Source of the DNA: Spodoptera frugiperda
Taxonomy: Eukaryota; Arthropoda; Insecta; Lepidoptera; Noctuidae
Assembly (NCBI RefSeq): GCF_023101765.2
Contig: NC_064216.1
Span: 1,674,001 to 1,738,000 of the forward strand
Reading direction: 5' to 3'
Length of the DNA stretch: 64,000 nt
In this document: piece after piece, positions 1 through 11,056 of the stretch
Layout of the letters: every line of letters begins with the position of its first letter
How positions within the stretch are numbered: position 1 is the first letter of the stretch
Program-made: the position numbers and the translations under genes
The notes under the pieces: model-generated
The model's input: only the letters and a program-made list of their open reading frames with translations
What the model was told of the DNA's origin: nothing
Database searches by the model: none

Positions 1-1740
1 ATATTTTATTTGTTTATCTTTTTCAGCTTTCACGAGGTTCTCGTCATGAGGGATGGTGATATCGATTATCATCGTGCGGCGCGCTTGTCGGTCTATCACC
101 ACTATATCAGGTTTGTTGGCTACAATAGTCCTGTCAGTGATGATAGATCGATCCCAGTACAACGTGATATGGCCGTTTTCGAGAACTGGATCGGGCGCAT
201 ACTTGTAGTATGGAACCTCAAACTCAACAAGTTGGTAGTGCAAAGCAAGTTGCTGGTGGATAATCTTGGCCACCTGATTATGTCTATGCAAATATTCACC
301 ATTAGCCAAACGACCACAACCAGAAATTATATGTCTTATAGATTCACCAGGACTATGACATGCCCGACATATGTCAACGGTCCCATCCTTAATAATATAT
401 TTCCGGTAGTTATTCGTAAGGATAACTTCGTCCATAATTGCACAGACAAATCCTTCAGTTTCTCCAAAGAGATTACTGAATCGTAGCCAAGATACGGACG
501 CCAGAAAATCTACACTGGGTCCATGAAGGGCCCGGAAGAAGCGTCCGTGGAGCTCCTTGCTATGCCATACCTCCTTGCGGTCATTGACGCTCAGTACCAC
601 AGGTTTGCGCCAGTTCTCTTTTGCTAAAGATAGTGGAGTGAATCCATTGTCCACTGCTGCCACTTCTCGATGCATACCCTCGTTTACTTTCAGGAAATAT
701 TCCCTGAGGTTGCACACCTCACGGTTATGAAGGGTCTTAGCATTTAATAAGCCTCGACCCCCACACTTCCGCGGGATGTACAACCTCATGATCGATGAAC
801 GAGGATGATGCATACGATTTGCAGTCAGCAGTGTTCGGACTCGCCTATCCAAGGTGTCAAGTTCAGTCTGAGTCCACTTGAGTATACCAAAAGAATACAT
901 CAGAACCGGCATGACCTAACCGTTATAGGCTCGCACCTTGTTTCCGCCTGATAATGAACTTTTCAGCACTTTATTCAGGCGGCCAAAGAAGCGTTCCCGT
1001 AACGATTGTTTCATGTCCGGTCCATTAATGCCTAATCCCTCTGACATACCCAGGTATTTGTAAGTATCATTTGCGGAGAGTGTTCTTAGTTTTGTGAAAT
1101 CTGAGAGTTCTAGACCCTCAGATTCCACAATCCCTCCTCGCTTCACATGCATGACAGCACATTTATCTACTCCAAATTCCATTCTGATGGAACTACTACA
1201 TTTTTCAGTTATTTTCAGTAGTTCCATCAGTTGTTTGTTATTTGGAGCAAACAACTTGAGGTCATCCATGTAAAGCTATTGGGATATGACTAGACCCCTT
1301 CTCCGCAAAGGATAGCCTAGCCCTGAAGCCTCCAATAAAGTACTGAGAGGATTCAAGGCCAAGCAGAACCATAGTGGGCTCAGACTGTCACCCTGGAATA
1401 TTCCTCGCACTATCCTTACAGGTTCTTCACTCCCTTGGATTTGTCTACATCCCGGATAGCAAAGCACAGTACTCCATTGCCTTATACATGACTGCAAGAA
1501 GGCGCGTAGAGTTGTATCTATTTTATACAACTCCAGCAACCTCATGAGGCATGTATGTGGCACAGAGTCATATGCCTTTTTATAATCTATCCAGCATGTA
1601 GACAAATTCTTTCGGGACCGACGAACCTGTTGGCTTACAACCATATCAATGAGGAGTAGCTCCTTAGTTCCACGAGACCCCCTCCTACATCCATTTTGAG
1701 ATACAGACATAATGGAATATTTTTCAATATGTTTTGTTAT
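1..1740 (-). pseudogene. R2/R4-type LINE: reverse transcriptase and endonuclease, 3' part
   Basis: This is the C-terminal portion of a non-LTR retrotransposon polyprotein, read on the minus strand in one frame from about 1740 down to position 1, where the window cuts it. Order of motifs: NGCRRGSRGTKELLLID, WIDYKKAYDS (first catalytic Asp region), GIFQGDSLSP, then YMDDLKLFA (catalytic DD). Further on are a zinc-knuckle-like C-x2-C-x8-H-x4-C near 310-370 and a KPD...IIDITIP segment near 40-115 that fits the PD-(D/E)xK restriction-like endonuclease of the R2/R4/Dong group. Only two nonsense codons break it: TAG at 1276-1278 just before LYMDD, and TAG at 916-918 in place of a probable Trp. The 5' end is missing upstream of about 1740. 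The copy is inactive but young. Assignment to R4/Dong rather than R2 is inference. Confidence 0.85.
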
Positions 1741-1746
1741 TTTTGT

Positions 1747-1809
1747 TAACCCCAGTGTCGCACAATTTCTTTAAGTCATAACCCCAGTGTCGCACAATTT
1801 CTTTAAGTC
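1747..1809. repeat. 31-bp direct duplication, period 32, at LINE 5' junction
   Basis: A 31-bp unit beginning TAACCCCAGTGTCGCACAAT occurs at 1747-1777 and again at 1779-1809. It lies where the LINE reading frame is lost. It could be a local slippage duplication or a by-product of 5' junction formation. Confidence 0.8.
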
Positions 1810-3240
1810 CATGTATTTGGCTTTGGTTATCGGTAAACTTGAAATATATCTACGATTGATAACTAGATTCAATTTCGCTGAGCGTTTTACGTAAACACTG
1901 GCGGTGTGCGCGCGTCACATCTGTCTTCGGCACACTCTGGACTGTGACTGAGGCGCCCGCGCACGATAGTTCAGTTGAATGATTACGATTTTTAACACCC
2001 GGGCGAGGAAATAAACATGGTATCATATGACATGATTGAAATGTACCATATTAAAATTTTGTTATTGAAATACCGACTTGTATTTTTATGAATACAGGCA
2101 AAATGTTTCAATATACATCATTAATTTTATAGTCTGTATTAAATGACATGCTTTGAAAAAAAAGTAGGACTAAAATGGTTTAACGACTAAACAAAATATC
2201 TGAACAAAAACGAGTATTTGATTCAAGTAGCACCCGGCGTGGAAAATAGATGCAGCTAAAAGAGTTTAAGCGATGACCCGTATCGTATTTAGGTGACGGA
2301 CAAATGGTTTAAGCGACATCACACCGTGTGATTAGGGAAGACAAAATGATTCAAGTTACTTCTTAATAAAATTTAGTAACAGGAAAAACGCTTTAACTCT
2401 TATTCACTTATTTATGAGAGATAGGGTGACTGGTTTATGTCACAGTTATTTATATGATGGTATAGTTCAAGTACATGATTTAATAAAAAATGCAAAATCC
2501 ACGTCGTTTAATACACTGCCACTTTGGAAACGACACGAAAATAGTATTGTTTGAAACGCCAAAAAAGTGCTCCGATTTTAATGAAACCGGCATCATTCGA
2601 CGGAGAAAAATTCGCTGATTCCAAATATGTATATAACTCAATATCACCCAAAATGTCGCTTAAACCAAATAGCCCGTTACCCCTCGATAAATGATTTTAT
2701 TCTTGTTAATTCGGGCATGCCTTTCATACATTTTTTCTCTTTCTCGTGATCTATTCTAGAATTTGACGTTTTTAACTAAACACCACGGACCAATCATAGC
2801 TAGAAGTGTGCAATAAAGACTTAATCATTTCTTAAAAGTACTTTCCTAAGAGGGGGGGAGGGGTAACCCCAAACCCAATTCCGGCAATAAGTAAGTGTGA
2901 GTGAGACGTTACCTAACTTTACGATAGTGGCTCGACTATCTCCGGGACATCGGTCATTTTCCGGGATCACACAGAATCCCGGTATCCCGGGGTCTTCCCG
3001 GACTGAATACAAATGAATCTATTATCTACTCTGTGGGGGTAGGGCCATGAAATCTATTAATTAAATGCTTTTGTTTATTTTAGTTGTCTTGTTAATAGTA
3101 AGCTATAGTAGGTATAAATAGGTCTTTAGAGTTCTGAGACTAGATTGAAGAATGGTGGTTTTGAATTTTGATATTTAGTGTCTAGAATTTGTAGTCTATT
3201 TTGTAGTAACAGAGATGACTAGGGTCTATTCTACGAGAAC
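1810..3240. other. No gene seen outside the 42-bp array
   Basis: Apart from the degenerate array, this stretch has no convincing coding frame. A GC-richer block at 2850-3005 (G-run, then several TCCCGG-type words) gives a 63-codon minus-strand open frame with no recognisable motif, which I treat as chance. Confidence 0.5.
2170..2560. repeat. Degenerate tandem array, period about 42 bp
   Basis: A motif close to TGGTTTAAGCGAC recurs at near-regular spacing. I place copies at about 2173, 2216, 2258, 2300, 2341, 2382, 2428, 2461 and 2503, with a weaker one near 2544. Sequence between motifs is poorly conserved. A reverse-complement copy (GTCGCTTAAACCAAAT) lies at 2654-2669. This is an old minisatellite or an array of protein-binding sites inside a mobile element. 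No ORF covers it. Confidence 0.6.
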
Positions 3241-3365
3241 ACACATATATATACATATATATTAATATTAAAGTTTGATTAAAGTTACCTTCAGTATGTG
3301 GGTAATAAACAGCTATGAAATAATTCCTTTCACACCTGAAACAAAATGAATTACAATTAGATGAC
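3241..3365. repeat. Interspersed repeat M, copy 1
   Basis: An AT-dinucleotide run is followed by AGTTACCTTCAGTATG...ATAAACAGCTA(T/C)GAAAT...CCTGAAACAAAATGAATTACA. The same block recurs at 10629-10731 with small differences, so it is a dispersed repeat of unknown class. Confidence 0.6.
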
Positions 3366-3447
3366 TTAAGAAATTGGCAACGAGAGACGCCTAAACAAGG
3401 TTCGATTTCCGTTCACGTTCAAAAAGCTTTATTCAACAACCGTTGAC

Positions 3448-3546
3448 CATTCATTGGCCTGCTCGAAAACCAACCAATCAGAGCGCCGAACGCGTTGTCG
3501 TTTCTAGTACTTTAAACGTAAAGCAATCTCATACTAAGAGTTACTG
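3448..3546 (+). repeat. Foldback MITE I, copy 1
   Basis: Contains ACCAATCAGAGCGCCGAACG, then TTTAAACGTAAAGCAA and CATACTAAGAGTTACTG. Other copies (25190-25322, 45244-45392, 56158-56245) show the same arm facing an inverted partner, so this is part of a palindromic non-autonomous element. Confidence 0.55.
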
Positions 3547-3796
3547 AACAATTTTTTAAAAAAAAAACAAAAAAGTGTAAACGTTGTAACAGTTCTAATA
3601 AATTATAGCAATTTGGTACAATGACCGTGTTTACAGAAGCCGTCAAATTGACGATAAAAAATGGTGGCAATGTTTGGTACGCATCACTTACTCCAATGGG
3701 AGAAAGTAAGTGACCGGGATTCTGGTAATTAATGATCTTCTCCAGTAAATAGGATGGAACGAAGTAAACTGTGTTATGGGGTATTGGAATAAATAT

Positions 3797-4070
3797 GTGA
3801 AGAGTGATGCTTCGACACGGATGGGCCGGCTCGACCGGAGTACCCACGGCCTCACAGAAATCCGACGTGAAACAACGTGCGTTGTGTGAGTGAGATTACC
3901 ACCGGAGGCTCAATTACACCTACCCAATCTTCCCAATACCTGATTCACCAACAACCCTTAAATTCCTAACCACCAAAAGGCCGGCAAGGCACTTGTAACG
4001 CTTCTGGTGTTTTGAGTGTCCATGGGCAGCGGCGATGGCTTACCATCAGGTGATCCGTCTGCCCGTTTAC
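3797..4070 (+). repeat. Interspersed repeat A1, full-length copy
   Basis: Family A1 is about 290 bp. It begins near GTGTGGGAGAGCCATGCTTC and ends with TTACCATCAGGTGATCCGTC, then a short A-rich tail (...CCATAAAAAA). Copies share a constant 5' end, unlike truncated LINEs, so A1 behaves as a SINE-like unit. In this copy A1 is followed directly by a MITE I arm at 4071. Confidence 0.75.
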
Positions 4071-4175
4071 TGTTCAGCGCTCTGATTGGTTGGTTTATTC
4101 GAGCTGGCCAATCAGAGGACCAAACGCGCTCTCATTTCGCAAACATAACATACACCGTCACAAACGGTTGAAACG
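4071..4175 (-). repeat. Foldback MITE I, copy 2
   Basis: Shows both arms: CAGCGCTCTGATTGGTTGG facing GGCCAATCAGAGGACCAAAC, followed by CGCGCTCTCATTTCG. It abuts the 3' end of the A1 copy. Confidence 0.6.
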
Positions 4176-5270
4176 CAACGGAACGTTGGTATTTATAATT
4201 TTAGTAGTATACAGGCCTTTTCCCATAGCTTTTATCAATTTCTATGCTTTCTACCTTCCATTTTGAAATAAAAATTCACACCGCTGTTTTTAAGGCTTAT
4301 ACGCAAGTAGGTTCCTAAGTCCGGCTTTGAATGGCCGTAATTTAGTTTGGCAGCCTCTTAACCTGGGTCTTTTTACCAAATTTGTAAGAATAGGATATGC
4401 ATATAATACGATGGAAAAGAAAATACGTGGATATCCCTAAGGAAAGAACCATATACACATGGTGCTTTGTACCCATTGAAAAGGTAGTGTTCTTTTATGT
4501 AGGGATGTTATTCCTTAAGAATTTAAGTTATGTAAATCTGGGCGAGAAAAATGGAGTGAAGTTTAGTTTGCCATGACGTCACGTTACCCTATAAAATATA
4601 GTAAATAGTGACGTCACACGATATTTCAAATCAATGCATCGTCAAAAGTATTTAATTTTGTCAGAAAATGCTTGTGTAATGTATTCAAATAAATCTACGA
4701 GACGGATATTAAAACAAAATTTGTTTAGGTACTACCCCATTAATGATCATAACACACGAAATGCAGTTTGCGAAAGCCAATAATTGTCGTTGTATAATCC
4801 TATATTTAAGATGGTCGTAATGCACTCATCTAGCTATACAAAACCATTTTATCTTGATCTCATTTTGTTTTACCTTTCCTTACATTCGACGGTCAGTTTA
4901 CACTGGTTCTGTATAACCTGATGTGTGTACCAATGTACATCGTATTTGGCAAAAGGGGTTACAATTAAAATTTACATAATTCGCGGCGGTGTGTGGCGAC
5001 ATTAATATTAAATGAAAGTTATGACCGTACATTGTCGTAATTGCTTGAATAAATGCTCTTTTCACTGGCTTTTTGACTGTAATCGTCAGATTATTGTAGC
5101 ACTTTCTAGTTTTGGTCTAATGTTAGCTCCGTTTTTGCTAATTGAATTAGTTTTTAGATTTAGTTTAATTACCTGGTGATTGTTTGTTAAATCATACTTC
5201 TTACTTCCAGAAGTGTTTGATCACTTAATATCTAGCTATTATTCTTCCTAGAGAATAGTTAGAGTTTAGA
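4176..5270. other. No gene seen
   Basis: AT-rich sequence with no coding frame above background. Two TGACGTCA palindromes occur 35 bp apart, at 4574-4581 and 4609-4616 (core of the CREB/ATF recognition site). No gene is near enough to give them an evident role. Confidence 0.5.
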
Positions 5271-5421
5271 TTTTTTTGTGAGGGGAGATAATCATCCAAT
5301 GACTTCTCTCGCCTTGGGCGAGGCGAGAGGGAGTGTCAGGCTTTTACTGATTAAAAACCATCCCCTTACCACTCCTGTTTTTCGAACCGGAGCCCCGGTA
5401 AACCCGCTAGGTAGTCTGCAG
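5271..5421 (-). repeat. Poly-A SINE B, copy 1
   Basis: Family B, read in its true (minus) orientation, runs GCGGACTACCTAGCGGG, GGCTCCGGCTCGAAAAGCAG, TTTTTAGTCAGTAAGAG, CTCGCCC..GGCGAGAG, then CATTGGATGATT and an A tail. Here the A tail appears as T7 at the left. True orientation is fixed by copies with target-site duplications (40783, 54880, 61542). Confidence 0.75.
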
Positions 5422-5929
5422 AAGCCACAATAGTATAGTACCGTATCAATAAACCTTTGCCTCCTTTTAAAACAAAACAATAGTTTCACAATTCATACAA
5501 CAACACTTAACTAGACCACTTCATCTTAGCACATCTTATTTCTAACCTCGTCTCCCAAGAGTGTGAAAAGTTATTTAACTGAACTTACAGTGCCATTGTG
5601 TAAAATGCGAGTTTTTTTTTTATATCCGACCCTTTTGAGTGAGTCATCAATTCGCGCCCTTAACTTGATGGAGTCTTTTTATGTCGTCCTTTTGAGCTCT
5701 CCTCCCAAATTGTTAATTTTCTTGATAAGATCTAGTAATAAAACTGTTTTGTCTATTCGTTTTGTTGGTTGAATTGTTTGGTTGGATGTTTTTGGGTTCG
5801 ATTTTCGGGAAGGATTATTAATTTTCTGGCATTATTATAATGACATTTATCGTGTATTATTGTTATGTTATTATGTATTATTATTGTTTGTCTTAGTTAC
5901 TTAACTATACATAGATATTTTATAATGGT

Positions 5930-6118
5930 AACTTTAAGCACCTCGGGTTTTAAAGTCAGTTCAGTATAAAACTGTTTTTAAAACCGCCTTCAGTTTTCTT
6001 AACCGACTCTGTTTTTAAGTCAGAAAAATACTTTGCTGATAACCACATCAAAATTGGTTCAGCCAAACGCGAGATAATCTCGCACAAACATACATACATA
6101 CAAATCAAACTAAGAAAA
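5930..6118. repeat. LINE-tail-like repeat
   Basis: Ends with ATCAAAATTGGTTCAGCCAA, CGCGAGATAATCTCGCAC and AAACATACATACATACA. This style of 3' untranslated tail (GGTTCAGCC... plus CATA repeats) is typical of RTE-like LINE relics in insects. No ORF is attached. Confidence 0.45.
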
Positions 6119-6334
6119 TCCTTTGTTATTGAAATCTCTTAAAAATAAGAATAAGGAAATGCGAATTAGCAGAGAAACAGTGCATTGTTCATGCATTATT
6201 ATGCAGAGACGGTGTTTATCTTATCAATTAATTAGTTCCCACAAGTGTTTGTTAAGCACTGACTATGTAAATAGGTGCTCCAATGTCTTGGTAGCTATCA
6301 GCATTTGAGCATTTGATAATTCTGTTAGAAATCC

Positions 6335-6622
6335 TTACAGTGGAATGATGATGTTATTATTCATCAACATTTTTGTATGCATTTTTTTATATTTGATAGG
6401 TCGACATTTGGGCACCATCTCGCCTGGTAGTAAGCGACGATGCGGTCGGATAAGCAACTTATTCCCTCGGGCCTTGAAGACACCCAGGTTATACTCATCA
6501 GGAAACACAGACTCCGACAAGGAGTTCCACTGCCTAGCAGTTCGCACAACGAAGCTTGAGGCGAAATGCTTCGTGCGAGTGGGTGGGATATCTACCATGC
6601 AGCGGTATTTCATTATTTTCAT
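6335..6622 (-). pseudogene. LINE reverse transcriptase C-terminal fragment
   Basis: The minus-strand frame carries SSFVVRTARQWNSLSESVFP then DEYNLGVFKAR.NKLLI. This matches the usual C-terminal end of CR1/Jockey-like LINE ORF2 (V-R-T-A-x-x-W-N-S-L-P, then phi-F-K-x-R). It is a short 5'-truncated remnant with no catalytic motifs. The open plus-strand frame over the same bases is a shadow. Confidence 0.65.
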
Positions 6623-6639
6623 GCGTTAAATCCAATTTT

Positions 6640-7930
6640 CGCTAATTTGTGAGTTTTATGAAATGGTTTACCTTTAGAATTTAGATAGCATAGTAAATAT
6701 CTTTTAAAAATACAGACTTTTAAGTAACTTTCCAAAGAAAAACTAAAAACTAAACCAATCAAGAAAGACATACAATAAACACATATTTTCCATTAGAAAA
6801 AAAACAACTAACTTTTGACCCCCGGAATCGGTTGAACTTTTTCGATTATTCTTTCTCGTAATATTACGTTTTATCAGGGTAGACGTGCAATGATTCCTAA
6901 TTCCAAATTCCGGTGGGATGCCGCCGTAATTGCGGTGCCGGTTTATGGATCGATATCAGGTCATAAAAGGACACTATTTCATGTACGGATTTATATTCAG
7001 GGCATGGTTTCTGTGATCGTCAGGTTTCCAAACTAGATGGAATTAATGAGATATAATCATAGGGTCTTTTTGGCAGGTTTTCTTTTGTTTTTACTGGTAG
7101 TTTGACGGTGCTTTTGCACTAGAGATGTGCTATGCTACGTTGCTGTGGATGCGTTTGGCTTCCACCAATCATATTCATTAGTACACATAGCTTAGCACTG
7201 GTGGAAACGGGTTCAACTAAGATAAGTTTGTTATATGGAAAGATGCGTGCTATGGATGTGTGCTAACTCCTGTAAGCCAGGATCTACAGTAGTTTCGTGG
7301 TTGTATACCACGAAAACACCGGAACACTGAAGTCCAGCTTGCCAGGGACATAAATGACTGTCTTAGATCCCGCAACGAAATAAATTAGAAGATATTATTA
7401 GAGGAGAAGAAAAAGGAAGAAAGGCCCTGTAAGAGTTGACACCGTACTGAAGTTTTTAGACCTTTATTAGTGCTTTTCTATCGTATAACAACAGTCATAA
7501 TCATGTACTTAATAGTTATACCTCCCGCTACCTAATTCAATCCTTCATATTAAACCAACCAAGTATAAGAGCAGCCATACAATGTTTACCTTTCAGCAAA
7601 ACCAGCAAAACTGCCAACGCAGCTATAAAGTTTATTGATTCTATTATGATATTTATAGGCACGCTTAACAGCGCTGCAGCGGATGCGGGTTCATAGAGCG
7701 TATAATAGCCGTATTAATATTTGATTGGTTGGTCATTGTTGGTGATATGTGGGTAGACTTGAGTCAAGTTATATGTATAGGTAAGATGGTGGAATTCGTG
7801 TGTAATAAGACCTATATTATGGTATAAACATGGCTGTAACTCAAAAAATCTTAAAGAAAATTTGTACACCATGAAATCAAAACCTATATAACCTACAGTC
7901 ATCCCTATCAGCTTATGACAGTCCATTGTG
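6640..7930. other. No gene seen
   Basis: Low-complexity AT-rich DNA. A patch at 7110-7265 contains two related phrases (GATGTGCTATGCTACG and GATGCGTGCTATGGATG) and a TTCCACCA / TGGTGGAA pair. It may be an old DNA-transposon relic, but I could not define ends. Confidence 0.4.
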
Positions 7931-7933
7931 GAC

Positions 7934-8060
7934 TCTTTTTTAAAAGGGAAAATCATCCAGTAACTTCTCGAGGCGAGGCGAAAGGGAGCGTTAGACTCTT
8001 ACTGACTAAAAACTACTCCTGCTTTTCGAGCTGGAGCCCTAGTAATTCGCTAGACAATCC
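7934..8060 (-). repeat. Poly-A SINE B, copy 2 (degraded)
   Basis: Matches family B (AATCATCCAGTAACTTCTCG, TTACTGACTAAAAACTAC, GCTTTTCGAGCTGGAGCCC) with several substitutions. It has a short T-rich left edge. Confidence 0.7.
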
Positions 8061-8198
8061 CACTGTGCTTCATCCTCATTTAGTCCATAAGTTTGCCAGA
8101 AGAGTAGGCGACAAAGTGTTCTTTTCTGCTGTCAACACACTGCAAGCACCTAAAATAATCTCTAATGCAAATGGTCCAAATAGTCACTACTAAATAAC

Positions 8199-8320
8199 TT
8201 TAAATTGCTAACCCCTAAAAGTCCGGCAACACACTTGTAACGCCACTGGTGTTTCGGGCGGCGGCGGCGATTACTTACCATCAGGTGATCCGTCTGCTAG
8301 TTTACCGGCTGATATCATAA
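8199..8320 (+). repeat. Interspersed repeat A1, 3' part
   Basis: Carries only the 3' half of A1: GTCCGGCAACACACTTGTAA, CGATTACTTACCATCAGG and TGATCCGTCTGCTAGTTTAC. Confidence 0.75.
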
Positions 8321-9295
8321 AAATTGTAGATCAGAATCCTATCATTTACCATTCCATTGTCTTTACCCACCCAGTAAAAGACTGGAGCGATATTTCTATA
8401 GGTACTTCAGTATAGAACTAAAAAAACATAAACAAAGATAGAAAATAGAGTGCACTTACTAAACTAGGTCTCGTATAAGACCTATAGGTATACCTATTTT
8501 GTTGGCTTCTCTACTCACGGCAAATACGTTTTACTGTCGCAAATGATACGAGCGGATTACTCTCAACAAGCCACGGCTGTTAGATCTAACATAAAGATGG
8601 ACTTAGACTTGCTGACTTTGTGTCTAGATTAGTGAATATTCTAGATTTTTTCTAGATTTCTTTTTGGGACTAATTCTTGTTATCCTAAAGAGAAAGAAAG
8701 AAGTGTACAGAATTAGATTTCGGTGACGTGGACCTATTGTTATGCAATGGACATCATTTTTAAACTGCGTGTTTTTACCTACTCAAATTTTTTGTCGTAA
8801 AATTATTGTATTTCTTGTAAACCAGGATTCTTGTAAGTATTTAAATGTATTTTTAACGATTTCATAGTATTAGGAGTATTTCTATATTATAAAATAGTAA
8901 ACTAAACTAAAACTTGTCGAACATTTAATTTATAACACACTATATAAAAAAAAAAAACGCAAGTCATAAATATGCCCAATAAATCCTTGGGACGGTGGAA
9001 TTGCGACTAAAAATCGCACGTCCACAAAAACCCTTATCAAAAAGTTCACCGGATTTACTCAATGACGGATGTGTCCCCCATCCCAGCCCGGGTTTGACGT
9101 ATATCTATTTCCGGAAAAACTTTTTCCTTAACATTGTTTTTTCCGGGAAATTATTTCGGTTCGGAGCGGAAAATTGGGATCACAAGTTAGTTACGAAGGT
9201 AGTTTTGTTAGAGGACATTAAATCATTCGGTGTCGTCATCCGGGCTGATATTACCCTTAACGGTGTGACAGGAGCAATCTTTATGTACTTACTAG

Positions 9296-9472
9296 CTTCT
9301 GTCAGCGGCTTCGCCCTCTTTCCCGTGAGGTAAAATGTAGCCTATGTGTTATTTCAGACCATAATCTACCCCTGTTCCAATTGTATGTCGATTGCCGGAC
9401 CATTCTGCGGTTCTAACGTGATTGAGCCACAAACATACACACAAACTCACAAACCTTCGCATTTAAAATATT
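9296..9472 (-). repeat. LINE-tail-like repeat E, copy 1
   Basis: Family E in forward sense runs ATTATAAATGCGAAAGTTTG, then GGATGAAATTTGGAA, TAACACATAGGCTACTTTT and GAAGCCGCTGGCAGAAGCTA. This minus copy covers the unit from the GCGAAGG...TTTGTGAGTTT side to the CTGGCAGAAG side, with gaps. It is widespread in moth genomes, and I believe it is an RTE-like LINE tail. Confidence 0.6.
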
Positions 9473-9711
9473 AAGTCTTTGACTGCCAATAAAAAACTGT
9501 TGGAGACAAATCCTCTGCTAACGTTGGTCACCGGTGACCACCACGGCGTTCAATGTGTTAAGTAAGAAGTAAGATGTGATGTAGGCTGGGCTAGGTAATA
9601 CTAGCTTTTGGCTGCTGCTTGGTTTATGTGGAATATCTCCTGTTGGAATTGTTTAGTATATTTGCTTGGAATGAATAGTATGTGCTATTCTAAAGTACTA
9701 TGAGCGTCAGA

Positions 9712-9884
9712 CTTTGGTATGATTCGTCCGGAATGATACCACGACCTCACAAGAAACCAATAAGTTTCCACTCACTCACAGCATGGATACTTTAGTGGCC
9801 ACCATAAGACAGGCAACGCAATTGTAACTCTTCTAGTGTTGCGGGTGTTTGCCTGCTCGTTAGCGTTCTATTTCATAAAAAAAT
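9712..9884 (+). repeat. Interspersed repeat A1, degraded
   Basis: Recognisable words are GAATGATACCACGACCTCAC, CAGGCAACGCAATTGTAA and TGCTCGTTAGC...CATAAAAAAA. Internal deletions remove the middle. Confidence 0.6.
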
Positions 9885-10229
9885 AAACTACAATATTCCA
9901 CGTTACATTTTTGACGCTGAAAATATTTCAGGAATAACTCCACCAATTACTACTAACTACGTATGAACGAGTATGAGTTAGGTTATGTTTGCAAACTATT
10001 CACTTTCAGCCTGAAACAACCGTTCGTACACGAATTTTAATGAAATTCCTGTTATCTATGCCTGTTATGTAACTATCTGCATCATCTGAATGGCGTTACA
10101 AACATTCTATTGTTTTAACATGGCATAATTTCACACCTTTTATTCTATGGAGACCGACATAGCAGCAAAATATCATCACTGTCTTAATGTAATTAAAGAA
10201 ACAAACTTTTAGTAAATGTTTTCCATCAA

Positions 10230-10530
10230 GTGTGGTAGAGCCATGTTTCGGCACGAATGGGCCGGCTTGACAGGGGTGATACCACGTTCTTATAGAAAAC
10301 CGACGTGAAACAACGCTTGCGTTGGGTTTCGTTGTGTGAGTGAGGTTACCGGAGGTCCGATTACCCCTGCCTAATCTTCTCAATCTCTGATTCACCAACA
10401 ACTCTTAACTTCCTAATAAAAGGCCAGCAACGCTTATATACCGCCTCTGGTGTTTCGGGTGTCCATGGGCGGTGACGATTGCTTACCATCAGGTGATCCA
10501 TCAGCTCGTTTACCGGTTTATACCATAAAC
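10230..10530 (+). repeat. Interspersed repeat A1, full-length copy
   Basis: Complete from GTGTGGTAGAGCCATG to TTACCGGTTTATACCATAAA. The two overlapping minus-strand open frames here translate repeat DNA and are not genes. Confidence 0.8.
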
Positions 10531-10628
10531 AAATCGTCATTATTAACAATAAAATAAAGTACAGACCCGAATCAAAAGGCTGAGTTCAAGAAGTTTATTT
10601 GTAACTTGATAATATTGTGGAAATAAGA

Positions 10629-10735
10629 CATATATATATGATATTATTAAAGTTACCTTCAGTATGGCTTATAATAAACAGCTACGAAATTATTCTTTTC
10701 ATACCTGAAACAAAATGAATTACAGTTAGAAACAG
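10629..10735. repeat. Interspersed repeat M, copy 2
   Basis: Same order of blocks as the copy at 3241-3365: AT-dinucleotide run, AAAGTTACCTTCAGTATG, AATAAACAGCTACGAAAT, CCTGAAACAAAATGAATTAC. Confidence 0.6.
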
Positions 10736-10907
10736 GGCTGTATAAGGAATATTATTAGGACAAACATTATTACGTGATATATAATAAATTCTTATGTGTA
10801 TGTGTTATAGCTATAATTCATTCCCAGAGCTAGGTAAAAGAAAAAAATATTAATATTTTAGTTTTCGTATTTCTTTTACTTTCTTGTGTTTAGGAGCTTA
10901 GTACAAG

Positions 10908-11032
10908 TGTATTTGGCAATAGGCTCATCCCCTATAACATGGGACTTATAATACAAATGGTCAATAGTGGGGGTGCATTGTATAGCGGCATTACGTGCCG
11001 TAATGTGCAGCTCTGCTTACCCCTTCAGGGAT
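10908..11032 (+). repeat. tRNA-derived SINE D, body fragment
   Basis: Matches the non-tRNA body of family D (CAATAGGCTCATCCCCTATA, CATGGGACTTATAATAC, TACCCCTTCAGGGATGG). The tRNA head is missing in this copy. Compare the longer minus copy at 42795-43082. Confidence 0.65.
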
Positions 11033-11056
11033 GGTTATTTTCTTTCTTTCTTTTTA

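Noticed and set aside
10..486. 158-codon plus-strand open frame
   Set aside because: It is the antisense shadow of the LINE polyprotein, whose minus-strand frame is continuous here and shows known motifs.
2170..2560. CRISPR-like array
   Set aside because: The genome is eukaryotic, the repeats are degenerate and short, and there are no uniform spacers or cas genes.
3512..3847. 111-codon minus-strand open frame
   Set aside because: Its first part is A1 repeat and its last part an A-rich MITE flank. The middle (about 3600-3790) looks somewhat protein-like but has no motif I can name.
8995..9333. 112-codon plus-strand open frame
   Set aside because: It starts at GTG and its end overlaps LINE-tail repeat E. 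No motif was seen.
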